A stretch of DNA of 64,000 nucleotides from Elizabethkingia meningoseptica_A (GTDB lineage Bacteria; Bacteroidota; Bacteroidia; Flavobacteriales; Weeksellaceae). The position numbers were made by a program, and so were the translations under genes. Positions within the stretch are counted from its first letter, which is position 1. Every line of letters starts with the position of its first letter. Below, in pieces: positions 18,554 to 27,956 of the stretch. Where the stretch lies: assembly GCF_045762675.1 (NCBI RefSeq), contig NZ_JBJDLK010000001.1, forward strand, positions 1-64,000, read 5' to 3'. The notes under the pieces are model-generated. The model worked only from the letters and a program-made list of their open reading frames with translations, was not told where the DNA came from and made no database searches.

Positions 18554-19768
18554 TCAGAAAACGATATTTCCTTCATGAACAAGAGACTGTACAGGTGAAA
18601 CCCTGGAAACTGCTTCTGCAGAACAACTGGCATCTATCAGAACCATATTGGCGGTGTCACCGGCTTTAGGCCATTGCTGATTTCCTTTATCATCTAATGG
18701 TAATATATCCTGTGTCGCCAGCTTTAACATTCTGGAAAGATGATATTCTGTAGAATAACCATAAAGTTCAGCAGCAAGATTGGCTTTTTGCAGCATATTA
18801 CCGGAACCGAAAGTTCCCCAGTGATCCTGTACATTGTCATTCCCGACTAATACTTTTACACCGTGTTTTAATAAAGCAGGTATTGGCATAATTGTACTGC
18901 GAAACGGTATTGATGATGCAATTCCTACATGTGCAGCAGCAAGTTTTTCTGCTATTTTTTCCGTTTCCGCAGGAGAAAGGTGCCCCAGTGCAAACGCATG
19001 GCTTACAAATGTCTTTCCCTGAAGCTCTGGATTCTCCAATGCTTTGTTAATCAAAAATTCTATTGTTTTTATTCCGGATTCCCCGGTTTCATGCAGGTGA
19101 ATGTCAATGCCTTTATGGTGATCCAGGGCCAGCTGAACAATATAGTCCATTTGTTTTTCAATACTTCCGTCGATATTAAAAGGATCGAGCCCGCCGATAA
19201 AATCTACACTTTTCAGTTTTGCGGCTTCCTTCATTAACGGAGCTGTCTGAGTATAGTAAACACCATGCTGTGGAAATGCAACAAGCTCCGAACCCAATGA
19301 ATCTTTTTTATTTTCCAGTGCCTTTTCCAGATGTTCAAGCGAAGTTAAGCCGGAAGTAGGATCGATATTGAAATGGGTCCGGACATAGTGTGTACCATAA
19401 GACTGTATAAAAGCGATAAGCTGTTCCGCACGGGTTGTTGAAGTCTTAAGTAATTCAGGAATGATCTTCTGTTCATATGCAATCATATCCTTTACTGTTC
19501 TCCTTTTTTGAGATACTGCTTTCCATGGTAAGCCAAATAATGTTTTGTCAATATGGATGTGCATATCGCGAAATGCAGGAAGCATCAAACGACCTTTAGC
19601 ATCTACGGCTTTAGCATTGGGATTATTCGGGGTAACTGATTTTATCTTATTGTTTTCAATTTCTACACAGAAAAGTCCGGTTTTAGTTCTGATGACTTCT
19701 TGTTGGTCATATTCAAATCCGGTTTCTAAAAGAACATTTTTAAACGAATATGTATTGGGTTGTGACAT
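18554..19768 (-). CDS. Cytosine-deaminase-like amidohydrolase, cytoplasmic paralogue
   Basis: The 404-residue metal-dependent hydrolase has no signal peptide. Ligands follow the cytosine deaminase pattern: His70 and His72 (MHIHIDK), His224 with catalytic Glu227 (HLHETGE), His257 (VSHAFALG) and Asp311 (GNDNVQDHW). The family hydrolyses amidine or amide bonds of heterocycles; the substrate here is unknown. The protein is highly similar end to end to the product of 21502-22836, including the shared C-terminus SCSAEAVSRVSPV-SL-H-GNIVF. The pair therefore comes from a duplication. An AraC-family regulator gene lies immediately upstream (divided by 80 bases) on the same strand. Confidence 0.87.
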   Translation of the reverse strand: MSQPNTYSFKNVLLETGFEYDQQEVIRTKTGLFCVEIENNKIKSVTPNNPNAKAVDAKGRLMLPAFRDMHIHIDKTLFGLPWKAVSQKRRTVKDMIAYEQKIIPELLKTSTTRAEQLIAFIQSYGTHYVRTHFNIDPTSGLTSLEHLEKALENKKDSLGSELVAFPQHGVYYTQTAPLMKEAAKLKSVDFIGGLDPFNIDGSIEKQMDYIVQLALDHHKGIDIHLHETGESGIKTIEFLINKALENPELQGKTFVSHAFALGHLSPAETEKIAEKLAAAHVGIASSIPFRSTIMPIPALLKHGVKVLVGNDNVQDHWGTFGSGNMLQKANLAAELYGYSTEYHLSRMLKLATQDILPLDDKGNQQWPKAGDTANMVLIDASCSAEAVSRVSPVQSLVHEGNIVF

Positions 19769-19848
19769 AATAATATATTTATGTCATACAAAATTACATT
19801 ACTTAATAGCTGTCGGAAGTGTACAAATTATGCTTTATGGTGTATAAT

Positions 19849-20700
19849 TTATTTCTGTTCCTTGAACTGAGAAGGCGTCATACCGGTGTGCATTTTAAAA
19901 AACTTGGAAAAACTGGCATGGTCATAAAATCCCAGATCATATACGATTTCTTTTACAGAGATATCTGTTGATTTTAGCAGCCTCTTGGCTTCCAGCAGCG
20001 TCCGGTCCTGAATAAGGGAAGAAGCGGAAGTATTCAGATGTTTTTTGCAGATAATATTCAGGTAATTTGGCGATATGCTCAATTTGTCTGCATAAAAATT
20101 TACAGAACGTTCCTGCTTGAAATACTGATCTGTTAAGCTAAAGAACTTTGATAAAATAGGAGAGGAGCTGTAAATTTTGAAGTCATTAAATATTCCTTCT
20201 GCTATTTTACTCAGTGTAAGCGCAATAATTTTACAGCGTGTGTTGATAATCTCCCATAAAACAGGAGCTGTGGTCAGTTCTTTATTAATGGAATTAAATT
20301 CATACAGAAAAGACTGAAATTCATCCTCTGATATGCTAATCACGGGATGTTTGTAATAATAAGCTAACGGAAATCTTAGAGAAGGTGATATAGATTCGAA
20401 AAGGCTCCGGCTGATCATGAGTTGATAGCCAATTGTTTCGGACATAATATCCCAGCGGTGCAACTGATCGGGAAAAAGAAGATGAATCTGATAATCGGAA
20501 ATTGCGTGATCTATGAAATCGATACTATGGATACCTTTTGCATGTTGAAACAGAAGAATAATGAAAAAATCATGCTTGTGAGGTTCTTCAATTGACCGCT
20601 CTCCGTGAAGTTCATGAAAAAGCAAATCACAGTCTGCAGGATTTCCATGGGTGAATTCCTGAATGCCTAAAATAGGAAAATGATCATCCTGATAATCCAT
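19849..20700 (-). CDS. AraC family transcriptional regulator
   Basis: The protein has 283 residues. An N-terminal cupin-like effector domain (about 1-150, with HGERSIEEPHKHDFFIILLF) is followed by the two helix-turn-helix motifs of the AraC domain (about 185-280). The second motif is the well-conserved EIVYDLGFYDHASFSKFFKMHTGMTPSQF. It lies between two paralogous amidohydrolase genes on the same strand, so it is likely to regulate one or both, responding to a small ligand (inference). The ATG at 20700 is used. Confidence 0.93.
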   Translation of the reverse strand: MDYQDDHFPILGIQEFTHGNPADCDLLFHELHGERSIEEPHKHDFFIILLFQHAKGIHSIDFIDHAISDYQIHLLFPDQLHRWDIMSETIGYQLMISRSLFESISPSLRFPLAYYYKHPVISISEDEFQSFLYEFNSINKELTTAPVLWEIINTRCKIIALTLSKIAEGIFNDFKIYSSSPILSKFFSLTDQYFKQERSVNFYADKLSISPNYLNIICKKHLNTSASSLIQDRTLLEAKRLLKSTDISVKEIVYDLGFYDHASFSKFFKMHTGMTPSQFKEQK

Positions 20701-20768
20701 TCGTTCTCTATCTGTTTTTAAAAATAGGAATTTTATAAGATTTACAGATCGGTTTGTTCAATTATTTT

Positions 20769-21437
20769 TCAGGATTCCAGTATTTTCACAATTTCATCAA
20801 AACCTAAAGCTCTGGCGTGCTGTAATGGTGTTTTACCATCTTTATCCGGAATGTTGAGGTCAGCTCCGGCATCTTTCAGCAACTGTATGGTTTGTTGATG
20901 TTTTATTCCGCCATTTCCTAAAATTACAGCCTCCATTAGTGCAGTCCATCCTAAGCGGTTGACATGGTTAATCGGGAACCCTTTTGTGTTGACCAAAACT
21001 TTTACCGTTTCTACATGTCCGCGTTCACAGGCCGGAATTAAGGCGGTACCGTAATATCTGTTGAATACATCGAATCTGGCGCCATGTGCAAGATACAATT
21101 TAACCAGTTCAGTTTGCCCGCTGGTTCCTGCATATAAAAAGGCACTGTCCAGTTTTTCATCCTGAAGATTAACATCAGCGCCACTGACTGTTAATAATTT
21201 AGCCATGTCAACAGCCCCGGCGATTGTTGCAATAAGCAATAATGACTGTTTATTTTTGTCCTGAGTATTGACGTCAGCACCTTCTTTCAACATTTTTTCA
21301 ACCAGCTGAAGCTGATTGTTCTTAACGGCATCTGTAATATTCATTGTTTTATTCTCTGTTTTTTCTTCTTCTCTTACCTGAGAGTGACAGTTACTTAGGA
21401 TGCAGAAACAAAGCACAAAAAGAATGACTCTCATCAT
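20769..21437 (-). CDS. Ankyrin-repeat lipoprotein
   Basis: The 222-residue protein starts with a lipoprotein signal (FCILSNC, lipid-carrying Cys17 if translation begins at the first of two ATGs). About five ankyrin repeats follow (about 35-220), recognisable by GADVNTQDKNKQSLLLIA, GADVNLQD, GHVETVKVL, GWTALMEA and GADLNIPDKDGKTPLQHA. Ankyrin repeats mediate protein contacts, and the lipid anchor places this one in the periplasm facing a membrane. It sits between the AraC regulator and the exported amidohydrolase, so it may interact with that enzyme, but this is only positional evidence. Confidence 0.87.
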   Translation of the reverse strand: MMRVILFVLCFCILSNCHSQVREEEKTENKTMNITDAVKNNQLQLVEKMLKEGADVNTQDKNKQSLLLIATIAGAVDMAKLLTVSGADVNLQDEKLDSAFLYAGTSGQTELVKLYLAHGARFDVFNRYYGTALIPACERGHVETVKVLVNTKGFPINHVNRLGWTALMEAVILGNGGIKHQQTIQLLKDAGADLNIPDKDGKTPLQHARALGFDEIVKILES

Positions 21438-21501
21438 ATTTAGTTTTTAGAATGACTGTTTTTATCTTTTGATATTTTATCCTGAAACATGCTCTTCAAA
21501 G

Positions 21502-22836
21502 TTAAAAAACAATATTCCCCTGATGGATTAATGATTTCACAGGTGAAACTCTGGAAACAGCTTCAGCGGAGCAGCTGGCATTGATAAAGACAAGGTCGGC
21601 ATTGTCCCCTGGTTTAGGCCATTGCTGTTTGCCTTTATCATCCAGTGGTAGTATGTTGTAGGTTGCCAGTTTTAAGCTCCGGGAAAGTAAGAACTCGGTA
21701 GAGTAGCCGTATAATTGAGCCATCATATTTGCTTTTTGCAAAACGCTGCCGGTTCCCCATGTATTCCAGTGGTCAATAATACTGTCATTACCTGTTCCAA
21801 CATTTACACCATATTTGTAAAGTGTTGGTATAGGCATTACTAAACCGCCAAAAGGAATAGTGGACATAATTCCGATTTGTGCATTTGCCAGTTTTTCAGC
21901 CATTTCTTCCTGCTTGGTTTTATCCAGTTTAGCCAGAACAAAACAGTGGCTCAGGAATGTTTTTCCCTTTAAAGCAGGATTTTCATTTACTTTCTGAATA
22001 AGATATTCTACCGTTTTTAATCCTGATTCTCCGGTTTCATGCAGGTGGATATCGATTCCCTTTTTGTTGTCCAGAGCCAGCTGAACGGTGAAATCCATAG
22101 TCTTTTCAATCTGTCCGTCTACATTATACGGATCAACGCCGCCAATATAATCGATATCCATTTTTGCTGCTTCTTTCATCCACGGAGCAGAATCGGTATA
22201 ATAAACGCCATGCTGAGGAAAAGCAACAAGCTCGGCTCCAAATGTATTCTTTTTGTTCTCCAGTGCTTTTTGCAGATTTTTTAAAGAATCGAGTTTGGAA
22301 GTAGGTTCTATATTTACATGACTTCTTGCATAAGAAGTACCGCAAGACTGTAATAGTTCTATAAGTTTTTCTGCACGATAAGTTGAGGTTTTCAGCATTT
22401 CGGGTAAAATCTGCTGTTCCAGTGCGATCATTCCCTTTACCCCGCCTTGTCTTCTTCTTACTGCCTGCCACGGACCTCCGTAAAAAGTTTTGTCAAGGTG
22501 GATATGCATGTCTTTAAATGCAGGAAGCATAAGCATGCCTTTTGCATCTATTACTTTTGCAGAAGGATTGTTTGGACTAACAGATTTTATTTTACCATCG
22601 GCAATTTCAACGCAGAATAATCCGGTTTTTGTTGCAATAACTTCATCACCATCATATTCAAAACCCGTTTCAAGTCTTACATTTTTCAGCATCAGATTTT
22701 TTTTGCCTGCCACAGAATGGTCTTTAACCTGATCAAAAGTACCGGCAGATAGTAAACCCGGAGTGAATGCAAGGCCTGCAACTGCTAATGCAGAACTTTT
22801 AATAAAGTCTTTTCTGGTAATGCCGGAAGTATTCAT
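21502..22836 (-). CDS. Cytosine-deaminase-like amidohydrolase, exported paralogue
   Basis: The start is ATG 22836, giving 444 residues; a TTG 21 bases upstream is rejected. The N-terminus (TRKDFIKSSALAVAGLAFTP) looks like a Tat signal in which the twin arginine is Arg-Lys, so a folded, metal-loaded export to the periplasm is plausible. The catalytic body keeps the same metal ligands as its cytoplasmic paralogue at 18554-19768: HIHLDK (His111, His113), HLHETGE, LSHCFVL and GNDSIIDHW. The substrate is unknown. The two enzymes may act on the same compound on both sides of the membrane. Confidence 0.87.
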   Translation of the reverse strand: MNTSGITRKDFIKSSALAVAGLAFTPGLLSAGTFDQVKDHSVAGKKNLMLKNVRLETGFEYDGDEVIATKTGLFCVEIADGKIKSVSPNNPSAKVIDAKGMLMLPAFKDMHIHLDKTFYGGPWQAVRRRQGGVKGMIALEQQILPEMLKTSTYRAEKLIELLQSCGTSYARSHVNIEPTSKLDSLKNLQKALENKKNTFGAELVAFPQHGVYYTDSAPWMKEAAKMDIDYIGGVDPYNVDGQIEKTMDFTVQLALDNKKGIDIHLHETGESGLKTVEYLIQKVNENPALKGKTFLSHCFVLAKLDKTKQEEMAEKLANAQIGIMSTIPFGGLVMPIPTLYKYGVNVGTGNDSIIDHWNTWGTGSVLQKANMMAQLYGYSTEFLLSRSLKLATYNILPLDDKGKQQWPKPGDNADLVFINASCSAEAVSRVSPVKSLIHQGNIVF

Positions 22837-22952
22837 GTTATGAAATTTTAACAGCAAAAATAGCCAATAGATATTCCGGAGCAGATGTAGTTATTATACT
22901 ATTGTTTGTATAAATTATAACATATGGTATTCCAAACTTTGACTGAGGCTGA

Positions 22953-23429
22953 TTACAGCTGCATAGTCAGTATGATCATATCGGTACATTCGATACCGTT
23001 TTCCCATATTGGTTCTGCATAATGATCCCTGAAAAAGTTTTTGCGGATACCTGTTATTTTAAATCCTGCTTTCTGGTATAGATATAACTGTCCGATACTG
23101 GAATTTCCGGTACCGATCAGTATTTTTTTATAGCCTTTTTCTTTAGCTTTCTGAGCAGCATCCTGCAATAGAAAACTTCCTATTCCCTGATTCTGAAATT
23201 TTTCGCCTACTGCGATATTTTTAATTTCAACCGTAATGTCGTTTAAAGGATATAAGACATAACAGGCAATAATTTCTTCTTCATAACGCGCGATGTATAC
23301 TGTGCCGGAAGCGGTGTACTGATCTACCAGCTCTTTTGATGGATCGGCGAGTAATAGAAGTTCATAAGGTTGTGGCGCTTCTGCAGCCAGAGCATGTATT
23401 GTTATTTTATTTTTCACAATGTCAGTCAA
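22953..23429 (-). CDS. GNAT family N-acetyltransferase
   Basis: The 158-residue protein is a single GNAT domain. The acetyl-CoA binding motif is QNQGIGSFLLQDAAQKA, preceded by the strand VEIKNIAVGEKF and followed by ILIGTGNSSIGQLYLYQKAGF. It transfers an acetyl group from acetyl-CoA to an unknown amine. No ATG is available at the start: TTG 23429 is used, and GTG 23417 is an alternative. The gene is isolated and divergent from the TPR regulator. Confidence 0.85.
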   Translation of the reverse strand: MTDIVKNKITIHALAAEAPQPYELLLLADPSKELVDQYTASGTVYIARYEEEIIACYVLYPLNDITVEIKNIAVGEKFQNQGIGSFLLQDAAQKAKEKGYKKILIGTGNSSIGQLYLYQKAGFKITGIRKNFFRDHYAEPIWENGIECTDMIILTMQL

Positions 23430-23656
23430 CAGGTTTAATGGCTAAAATTAATAAATAACAGGTATTTTAGAGAATTTATATAATTATTAAATATAATAAT
23501 TTTTAATTGTGATATATTAATTTATAATTTTTTACATAATGTTTAGTCGTAAAAATATGCAGAATCACTGCATTTGTTGAAATGAAAATTATAAAATGTA
23601 ACTAAGCCTGTAATTTAGGAATAGAGTTTGCAATGGTGTAAATATTAAACTGAGTC

Positions 23657-23696
23657 ATGAAAACAAATAAAAAAAAGTTATATAAATAAATATTAT
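23657..23696 (+). other. Possible displaced start of the TPR regulator, with an A8 tract
   Basis: ATG 23657 opens a frame (MKTNKKK) that stops after ten codons. It is one base out of frame with the gene that begins at 23697. A run of eight A at 23669-23676 lies between them. With seven A the frames join, and the product begins MKTNKKSYINKYYVSFF, a normal lipoprotein signal. Confidence 0.5.
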
Positions 23697-25103
23697 GTGA
23701 GCTTTTTTTTGTTGTGCCTTGTATTGAGCTGTACTAAACAATCAAAACAGTTATCAAAAGAAAGTTTTGATAAATTATTACTGGAAAAAAATGAAAATTT
23801 ACGTATTGCCGGAGATTATGTTAAACTAGTAAAACTTAACCAAAGGTATCTGGCTGAGGCTAAAAGAAAGGGAAATAAAGAAGGAGAAGCTTTTTGCTAT
23901 ATCAATATTGCCAATATCTATTCTACAGTAGGAAATTATAAAAAAGGATTGCAGTATGCAAAAATGGCAGAAAATATTGTAAACGAGAAGCAGTATGCGC
24001 CTCTTTCCGCAAAACTCTACCAGGAATATGGTCAGCTGAATAAAGTTTTAGGACTGCATGATAATGCACTGCTCTATAATGATAAAGCCTTGTATTATCT
24101 GAAAAAAGTTCCTGTAAAAGAACGTAAAGATTATTTGCTGGGGAAAGTATATGCGAACAGAGCTGATTTTATGTATCGTAAAAATCGACCTGATTCATCT
24201 CTGATCTACTTTCATAAAGCTTTACAAATTGAAAACTCACCTCTTTATAAAGCCTTAATTGCGAAACATCACCTGTTGTATACCAGGAGAAATGATTCTG
24301 CTAATGTGTATCTGAAACAGGCTTTGGCTATATTTAAGGGGGCACAGGAGCCAAATGCTGAACTTGCTGTTGTTTATCAGACTTCCGGCGATTATTATTT
24401 TAAAACCGGACAACCGGACAAAGCACTGCAGTATTACCGGAATGCATTGGATATGTATACAAGGACGAACAGGATTTATCAGATTCCGTTTGTATACAAC
24501 GCTATTGCAGAGGTCTATAAAGAGGCCGGGGATAAAGAAAAGGAGCATGAATATCTTATAAAATATACGGAATCAAAAGACAATCTGAATTCGAAGCAAA
24601 ATGAAGCTCTGAACCTGTCTATTGAAAAATTATTATCGGACAGGGATAAGGAATTTAAAATGAGCAAAAACAAAATCTTTATTTATGTATTCGGATTGCT
24701 CGCATTAATTTTAGTGATTTCTGTTTTTATATACAGGAGAGACCAGCAGTTGTTGTTGAAGAAATATACTTTGAAAAAAGAAGAAACGGAATCAAAAGAT
24801 CATGTAGATAATAATGTATTTGATGAACTGGTGACGCTGGCCCGGCAAAATGATTCCACATTTTTAACAAGGTTTCAGCAGGTATATCCGGATTTTATTG
24901 ATAAGCTTCTTGAGATCAATCCAAATCTGGTGAATTCTGAACTGGCCTTTTGTGCAATGGTGAAATTAAATTTTACTTCGAAGGAAATTGCAGGTTATAC
25001 TTTTATTCAGCATAAGTCGGTGCAGCAGAAAAAACACAGGCTCAGGAAAAAGCTTAATGTACCCACGGATCAGGATATGTATGTATTTTTTCAAAACCTG
25101 TAG
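23697..25103 (+). CDS. TPR membrane regulator with C-terminal LuxR-like helix-turn-helix
   Basis: As read, GTG 23697 begins a 468-residue product with an unusually short leader (MSFFLLCLVLSC), lacking a charged n-region. The body has about six tetratricopeptide repeats (residues 30-310), one transmembrane helix (IFIYVFGLLALILVISVFIY), a coiled linker and a C-terminal LuxR-type helix-turn-helix (FTSKEIAGYTFIQHKSVQQKKHRL). This membrane-anchored TPR-HTH layout is widespread in flavobacteria and presumably couples a periplasmic signal to DNA binding. The true start may be ATG 23657 if the A8 tract is a sequencing error or a slippage site. It lies upstream of a small lipoprotein gene. Confidence 0.85.
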   Translation: MSFFLLCLVLSCTKQSKQLSKESFDKLLLEKNENLRIAGDYVKLVKLNQRYLAEAKRKGNKEGEAFCYINIANIYSTVGNYKKGLQYAKMAENIVNEKQYAPLSAKLYQEYGQLNKVLGLHDNALLYNDKALYYLKKVPVKERKDYLLGKVYANRADFMYRKNRPDSSLIYFHKALQIENSPLYKALIAKHHLLYTRRNDSANVYLKQALAIFKGAQEPNAELAVVYQTSGDYYFKTGQPDKALQYYRNALDMYTRTNRIYQIPFVYNAIAEVYKEAGDKEKEHEYLIKYTESKDNLNSKQNEALNLSIEKLLSDRDKEFKMSKNKIFIYVFGLLALILVISVFIYRRDQQLLLKKYTLKKEETESKDHVDNNVFDELVTLARQNDSTFLTRFQQVYPDFIDKLLEINPNLVNSELAFCAMVKLNFTSKEIAGYTFIQHKSVQQKKHRLRKKLNVPTDQDMYVFFQNL

Positions 25104-25185
25104 TTGGTGTGTAAGTATTTGATTAGTAGCTGTTTGAGCGTTATGAGGTACATATGTAGTACTGTATTTTTTTGCATTTTTTAAT

Positions 25186-25200
25186 GATAATGATAATATT
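25186..25200. promoter_or_regulatory. Fur-box-like hexamer pair
   Basis: GATAATGATAAT followed by ATT contains two of the three hexamers of a classical Fur box. It lies 160 bases before the lipoprotein gene at 25361. AT-rich background makes chance occurrence possible. Confidence 0.3.
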
Positions 25201-25360
25201 TGCACTCCTGAAAACACATACACAGATGAGAAATAGCTGTCGCGTATAATTCCCGGTATAAACACAAATGGTAAAAATAAATTTATCACTCAAAAGGAAC
25301 GAAACAAAGACGGCTATTTTTATAAAAAAGACACAAACAACTATTTTTAAATAAACAACA

Positions 25361-25840
25361 ATGAAAAAAACAGCATCAGTATTATTGGTGGCAGCTCTTG
25401 CAATGGTATCATGTCAAAATGCAAAACCGGTTTCTGATAAAGAAACAGCTTCGGCAGAAACAGGAATGAATATGAAAGTTCCTTTTGTTGTCGCTAAAAA
25501 CTATTTTATAAAAAATACGGTAGGTGATAAACCAACTTTTGTTCAGAAAATCACAACTCAGGAAGATTTTGAAGCACTTTTCGGAGCTGCTGCAACAATG
25601 GGAGAGAGCGGAATGCCTACCAGAATAGATTTTGCAAAGCAATATGTTATTGCTGTACTGAATCCTTCTACCGATATGTTAACCAGTCTGAATATGCCAA
25701 CTTTATCTAAAAACGGAAATACAATTACACTGGCATACGAAGAAAAAGTTGAAGGAAAGCAAAGTTATACCATGAGACCGAACCTTATCCTTGTGGTGGA
25801 CAATCAGTATCAGGGTGAAATTAAAACAGTAAAGAAGTAA
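25361..25840 (+). CDS. Small lipoprotein, possibly PrcB-like
   Basis: The 159-residue precursor has a clear lipobox (AMVSC, Cys18). After a flexible linker the remaining 125 residues form one domain. It contains FVQKITTQEDFEALFG, RIDFAKQYVIAVLNP and a C-terminal NLILVVDNQYQGEIKTV. This order resembles the small PrcB-type domain found in protease-complex lipoproteins, but the resemblance is weak and I would not name a function. It probably sits in the inner leaflet of the outer membrane or in the inner membrane. It is monocistronic, with a possible iron-responsive site upstream. Confidence 0.75.
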   Translation: MKKTASVLLVAALAMVSCQNAKPVSDKETASAETGMNMKVPFVVAKNYFIKNTVGDKPTFVQKITTQEDFEALFGAAATMGESGMPTRIDFAKQYVIAVLNPSTDMLTSLNMPTLSKNGNTITLAYEEKVEGKQSYTMRPNLILVVDNQYQGEIKTVKK

Positions 25841-26036
25841 TCAATATAATCTGTTGTGCATTTTAACATGCATTCCACCTGTCTGAATGATAATCATCAA
25901 TAATTTCTTTCAGACTGAAATTTAATGGTTTACAAAAGTGATATAGGTTTGTTTTGATGTCTGTATACTATTTATAACAAACCAACGTTAATACGTATAA
26001 ACAGAAAAACAATATCAGACATCTTTATGATGTCAT

Positions 26037-26069
26037 TAATAAAGCGCAAAACTTGGTTTGCGCTTTATT
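26037..26069. terminator. Bidirectional terminator between lipoprotein gene and asnB
   Basis: A perfect 13-pair stem (AATAAAGCGCAAA with TTTGCGCTTTATT) around a six-base loop. It lies 33 bases past the asnB stop and about 200 bases past the lipoprotein stop. Confidence 0.75.
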
Positions 26070-26101
26070 GTTGTTGTTAAAATATATATGTGATGTTAGT
26101 A

Positions 26102-27763
26102 CTAATAACTTACTTCATGTACCTTTACAGCACGCCCGCTGGGATCATTCATTTTCTTGAATGCTTCATCCCATTCCAGCGCTACCGGTGTGGAGCAGGC
26201 TACTGACGGAACCGAAGGAACGGTCTGTGCAGCACCATCACTAGGGAATAGTTCGCTGAATATAATTCTGTATCGGTACTCCTCCTTGCTCATAGGTGTG
26301 TTTATCGGGAAGCGGTATTTCGCATTGGCCATCATCTCATCACTTACTTCATCTTCCGCAATTTGTTTTAGTGTATCAATCCAGCCATAGCCTACACCAT
26401 CACTGAACTGTTCTTTTTGTCTCCAGGCAATGCTTTCCGGTAATATATCCTCAAAAGCTTTTCTCAATACCCATTTTTCCATTCTTTCCGGAGTCACCAT
26501 TTTATCCTGTGGATTAATTGTCATGGCGACATCCATAAATTCTTTATCAAGGAAAGGAACACGACCTTCAATACCCCATGCCATTAAAGATTTGTTGGCA
26601 CGCAAGCAGTCGTAAAGGTGAAGTTTACCCAGTTTTCTTACGTTTTCCTCGTGGAAGGCCTGTGCATTCGGAGCTTTATGGAAATACAGATAACCTCCGA
26701 AAAGCTCATCAGAACCTTCACCAGAAAGCACCATTTTAATTCCCATAGATTTAATAACCCTCGCCAGCAGATACATTGGGGTAGAAGCTCTTATGGTGGT
26801 TACATCATATGTTTCCAGGTGGTAAATAACGTCACGGATAGCATCAAGTCCTTCCTGAATGGTGTATTTTATTTCATGATGAACAGAACCGATATGATCG
26901 GCAGCTTTTCGTGCCGCTGCAAGATCCGGAGAGCCTTCCAGTCCTACAGCAAAACTGTGTAAGCGCGGATACCATGCTTCCTGAGTATCTCCGCTTTCAA
27001 TTCTCTTAGAAGCAAATTTGGCTGTAATGGCCGCAATAATAGTAGAGTCCAGTCCGCCGGATAATAATACACCATAAGGAACATCACTCATTAACTGACG
27101 GTGAACAGCATCTTCCAGTCCTTTTCTCAGTGCTGCAATGTCTGTTGGATTATCTTTTACGGTATCAAAGCTTTCCCAGTCTCTTGTATACCATTGCTGG
27201 TATTCTTCACTATCTTCACTATAGAGCAGATGTCCCGGTTTAAATTCTTCTATCTTGTTGCATACTCCTTCCAGCGCTTTAAGTTCAGAAGCTACATAAA
27301 AGTTTCCATGTGCATCCCAGCCTCTGTATAATGGAATAATTCCCATATGATCTCTGCTGATAAGATAGGTGTCTTTTTCAATATCATATAAAGCAAAAGC
27401 AAAAATACCGTTTAGTTTTTCAAGGAAATTTTTTCCGTATTTCTGATATAATGCTAAAATAACTTCGCAGTCTGACTGCGTAAGGAAATCATATTCCGGA
27501 AATTCTTTTCTAAGTTCAAGGTGATTATAGATCTCGCCATTTACTGCTAAAACCAGATTGCCATCTTTAGAGAAAAGAGGTTGTTTTCCTGAAGTAGGGT
27601 CTACAATAGCTAATCTTTCATGTGAAAAAATAACTTTCTCATTCTGAAAAATCCCGGACCAGTCTGGCCCGCGGTGTCTGATTTTCTTAGACATCTCCAA
27701 AACCTGTGGTCTTAAAGTTTCTGTTTTTTGTTTTGCATCAAATAAGCATACGATCCCGCACAT
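26102..27763 (-). CDS. asnB: Asparagine synthase B (glutamine-hydrolysing)
   Basis: The enzyme makes asparagine from aspartate, ATP and glutamine. The 553 residues match the E. coli AsnB length. The N-terminal glutaminase domain begins with the catalytic Cys2 (MCGIVCLFD) and carries RHRGPDWSGIF and the AVNGEIYNH block. The synthetase domain has the pyrophosphate loop LSGGLDSTIIAA and the SGEGSDELFGGY block. It is cytoplasmic. The gene stands alone, shares a terminator with its convergent neighbour, and follows an AT-rich upstream region with GATATTTG near 27811 as a weak -7 candidate. Confidence 0.96.
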   Translation of the reverse strand: MCGIVCLFDAKQKTETLRPQVLEMSKKIRHRGPDWSGIFQNEKVIFSHERLAIVDPTSGKQPLFSKDGNLVLAVNGEIYNHLELRKEFPEYDFLTQSDCEVILALYQKYGKNFLEKLNGIFAFALYDIEKDTYLISRDHMGIIPLYRGWDAHGNFYVASELKALEGVCNKIEEFKPGHLLYSEDSEEYQQWYTRDWESFDTVKDNPTDIAALRKGLEDAVHRQLMSDVPYGVLLSGGLDSTIIAAITAKFASKRIESGDTQEAWYPRLHSFAVGLEGSPDLAAARKAADHIGSVHHEIKYTIQEGLDAIRDVIYHLETYDVTTIRASTPMYLLARVIKSMGIKMVLSGEGSDELFGGYLYFHKAPNAQAFHEENVRKLGKLHLYDCLRANKSLMAWGIEGRVPFLDKEFMDVAMTINPQDKMVTPERMEKWVLRKAFEDILPESIAWRQKEQFSDGVGYGWIDTLKQIAEDEVSDEMMANAKYRFPINTPMSKEEYRYRIIFSELFPSDGAAQTVPSVPSVACSTPVALEWDEAFKKMNDPSGRAVKVHEVSY

Positions 27764-27899
27764 TTTCTTATGTTTTTAAATTTTAATTTATTTTATTAAT
27801 GCAAATATCATGTTTGATTATTTTTTAAACAAGTAAAAATATTTGTTTTAGTAAAAAATACATTAATTAATTTTATGAGAGAATTTTTTTAATAATCAC

Positions 27900-27941
27900 A
27901 AAAAAGAATCCCACCCTAACTGAAAAAAATTAAGATGGGAA
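27900..27941 (-). terminator. Possible terminator downstream of the PNGase gene
   Basis: On the minus strand TCCCATC can pair with GGTGGGA (one G-U pair) and is followed by TTCTTTTTT. It is 125 bases past the stop, so the assignment is tentative. Confidence 0.4.
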
Positions 27942-27956
27942 AAATATTGATGTATG

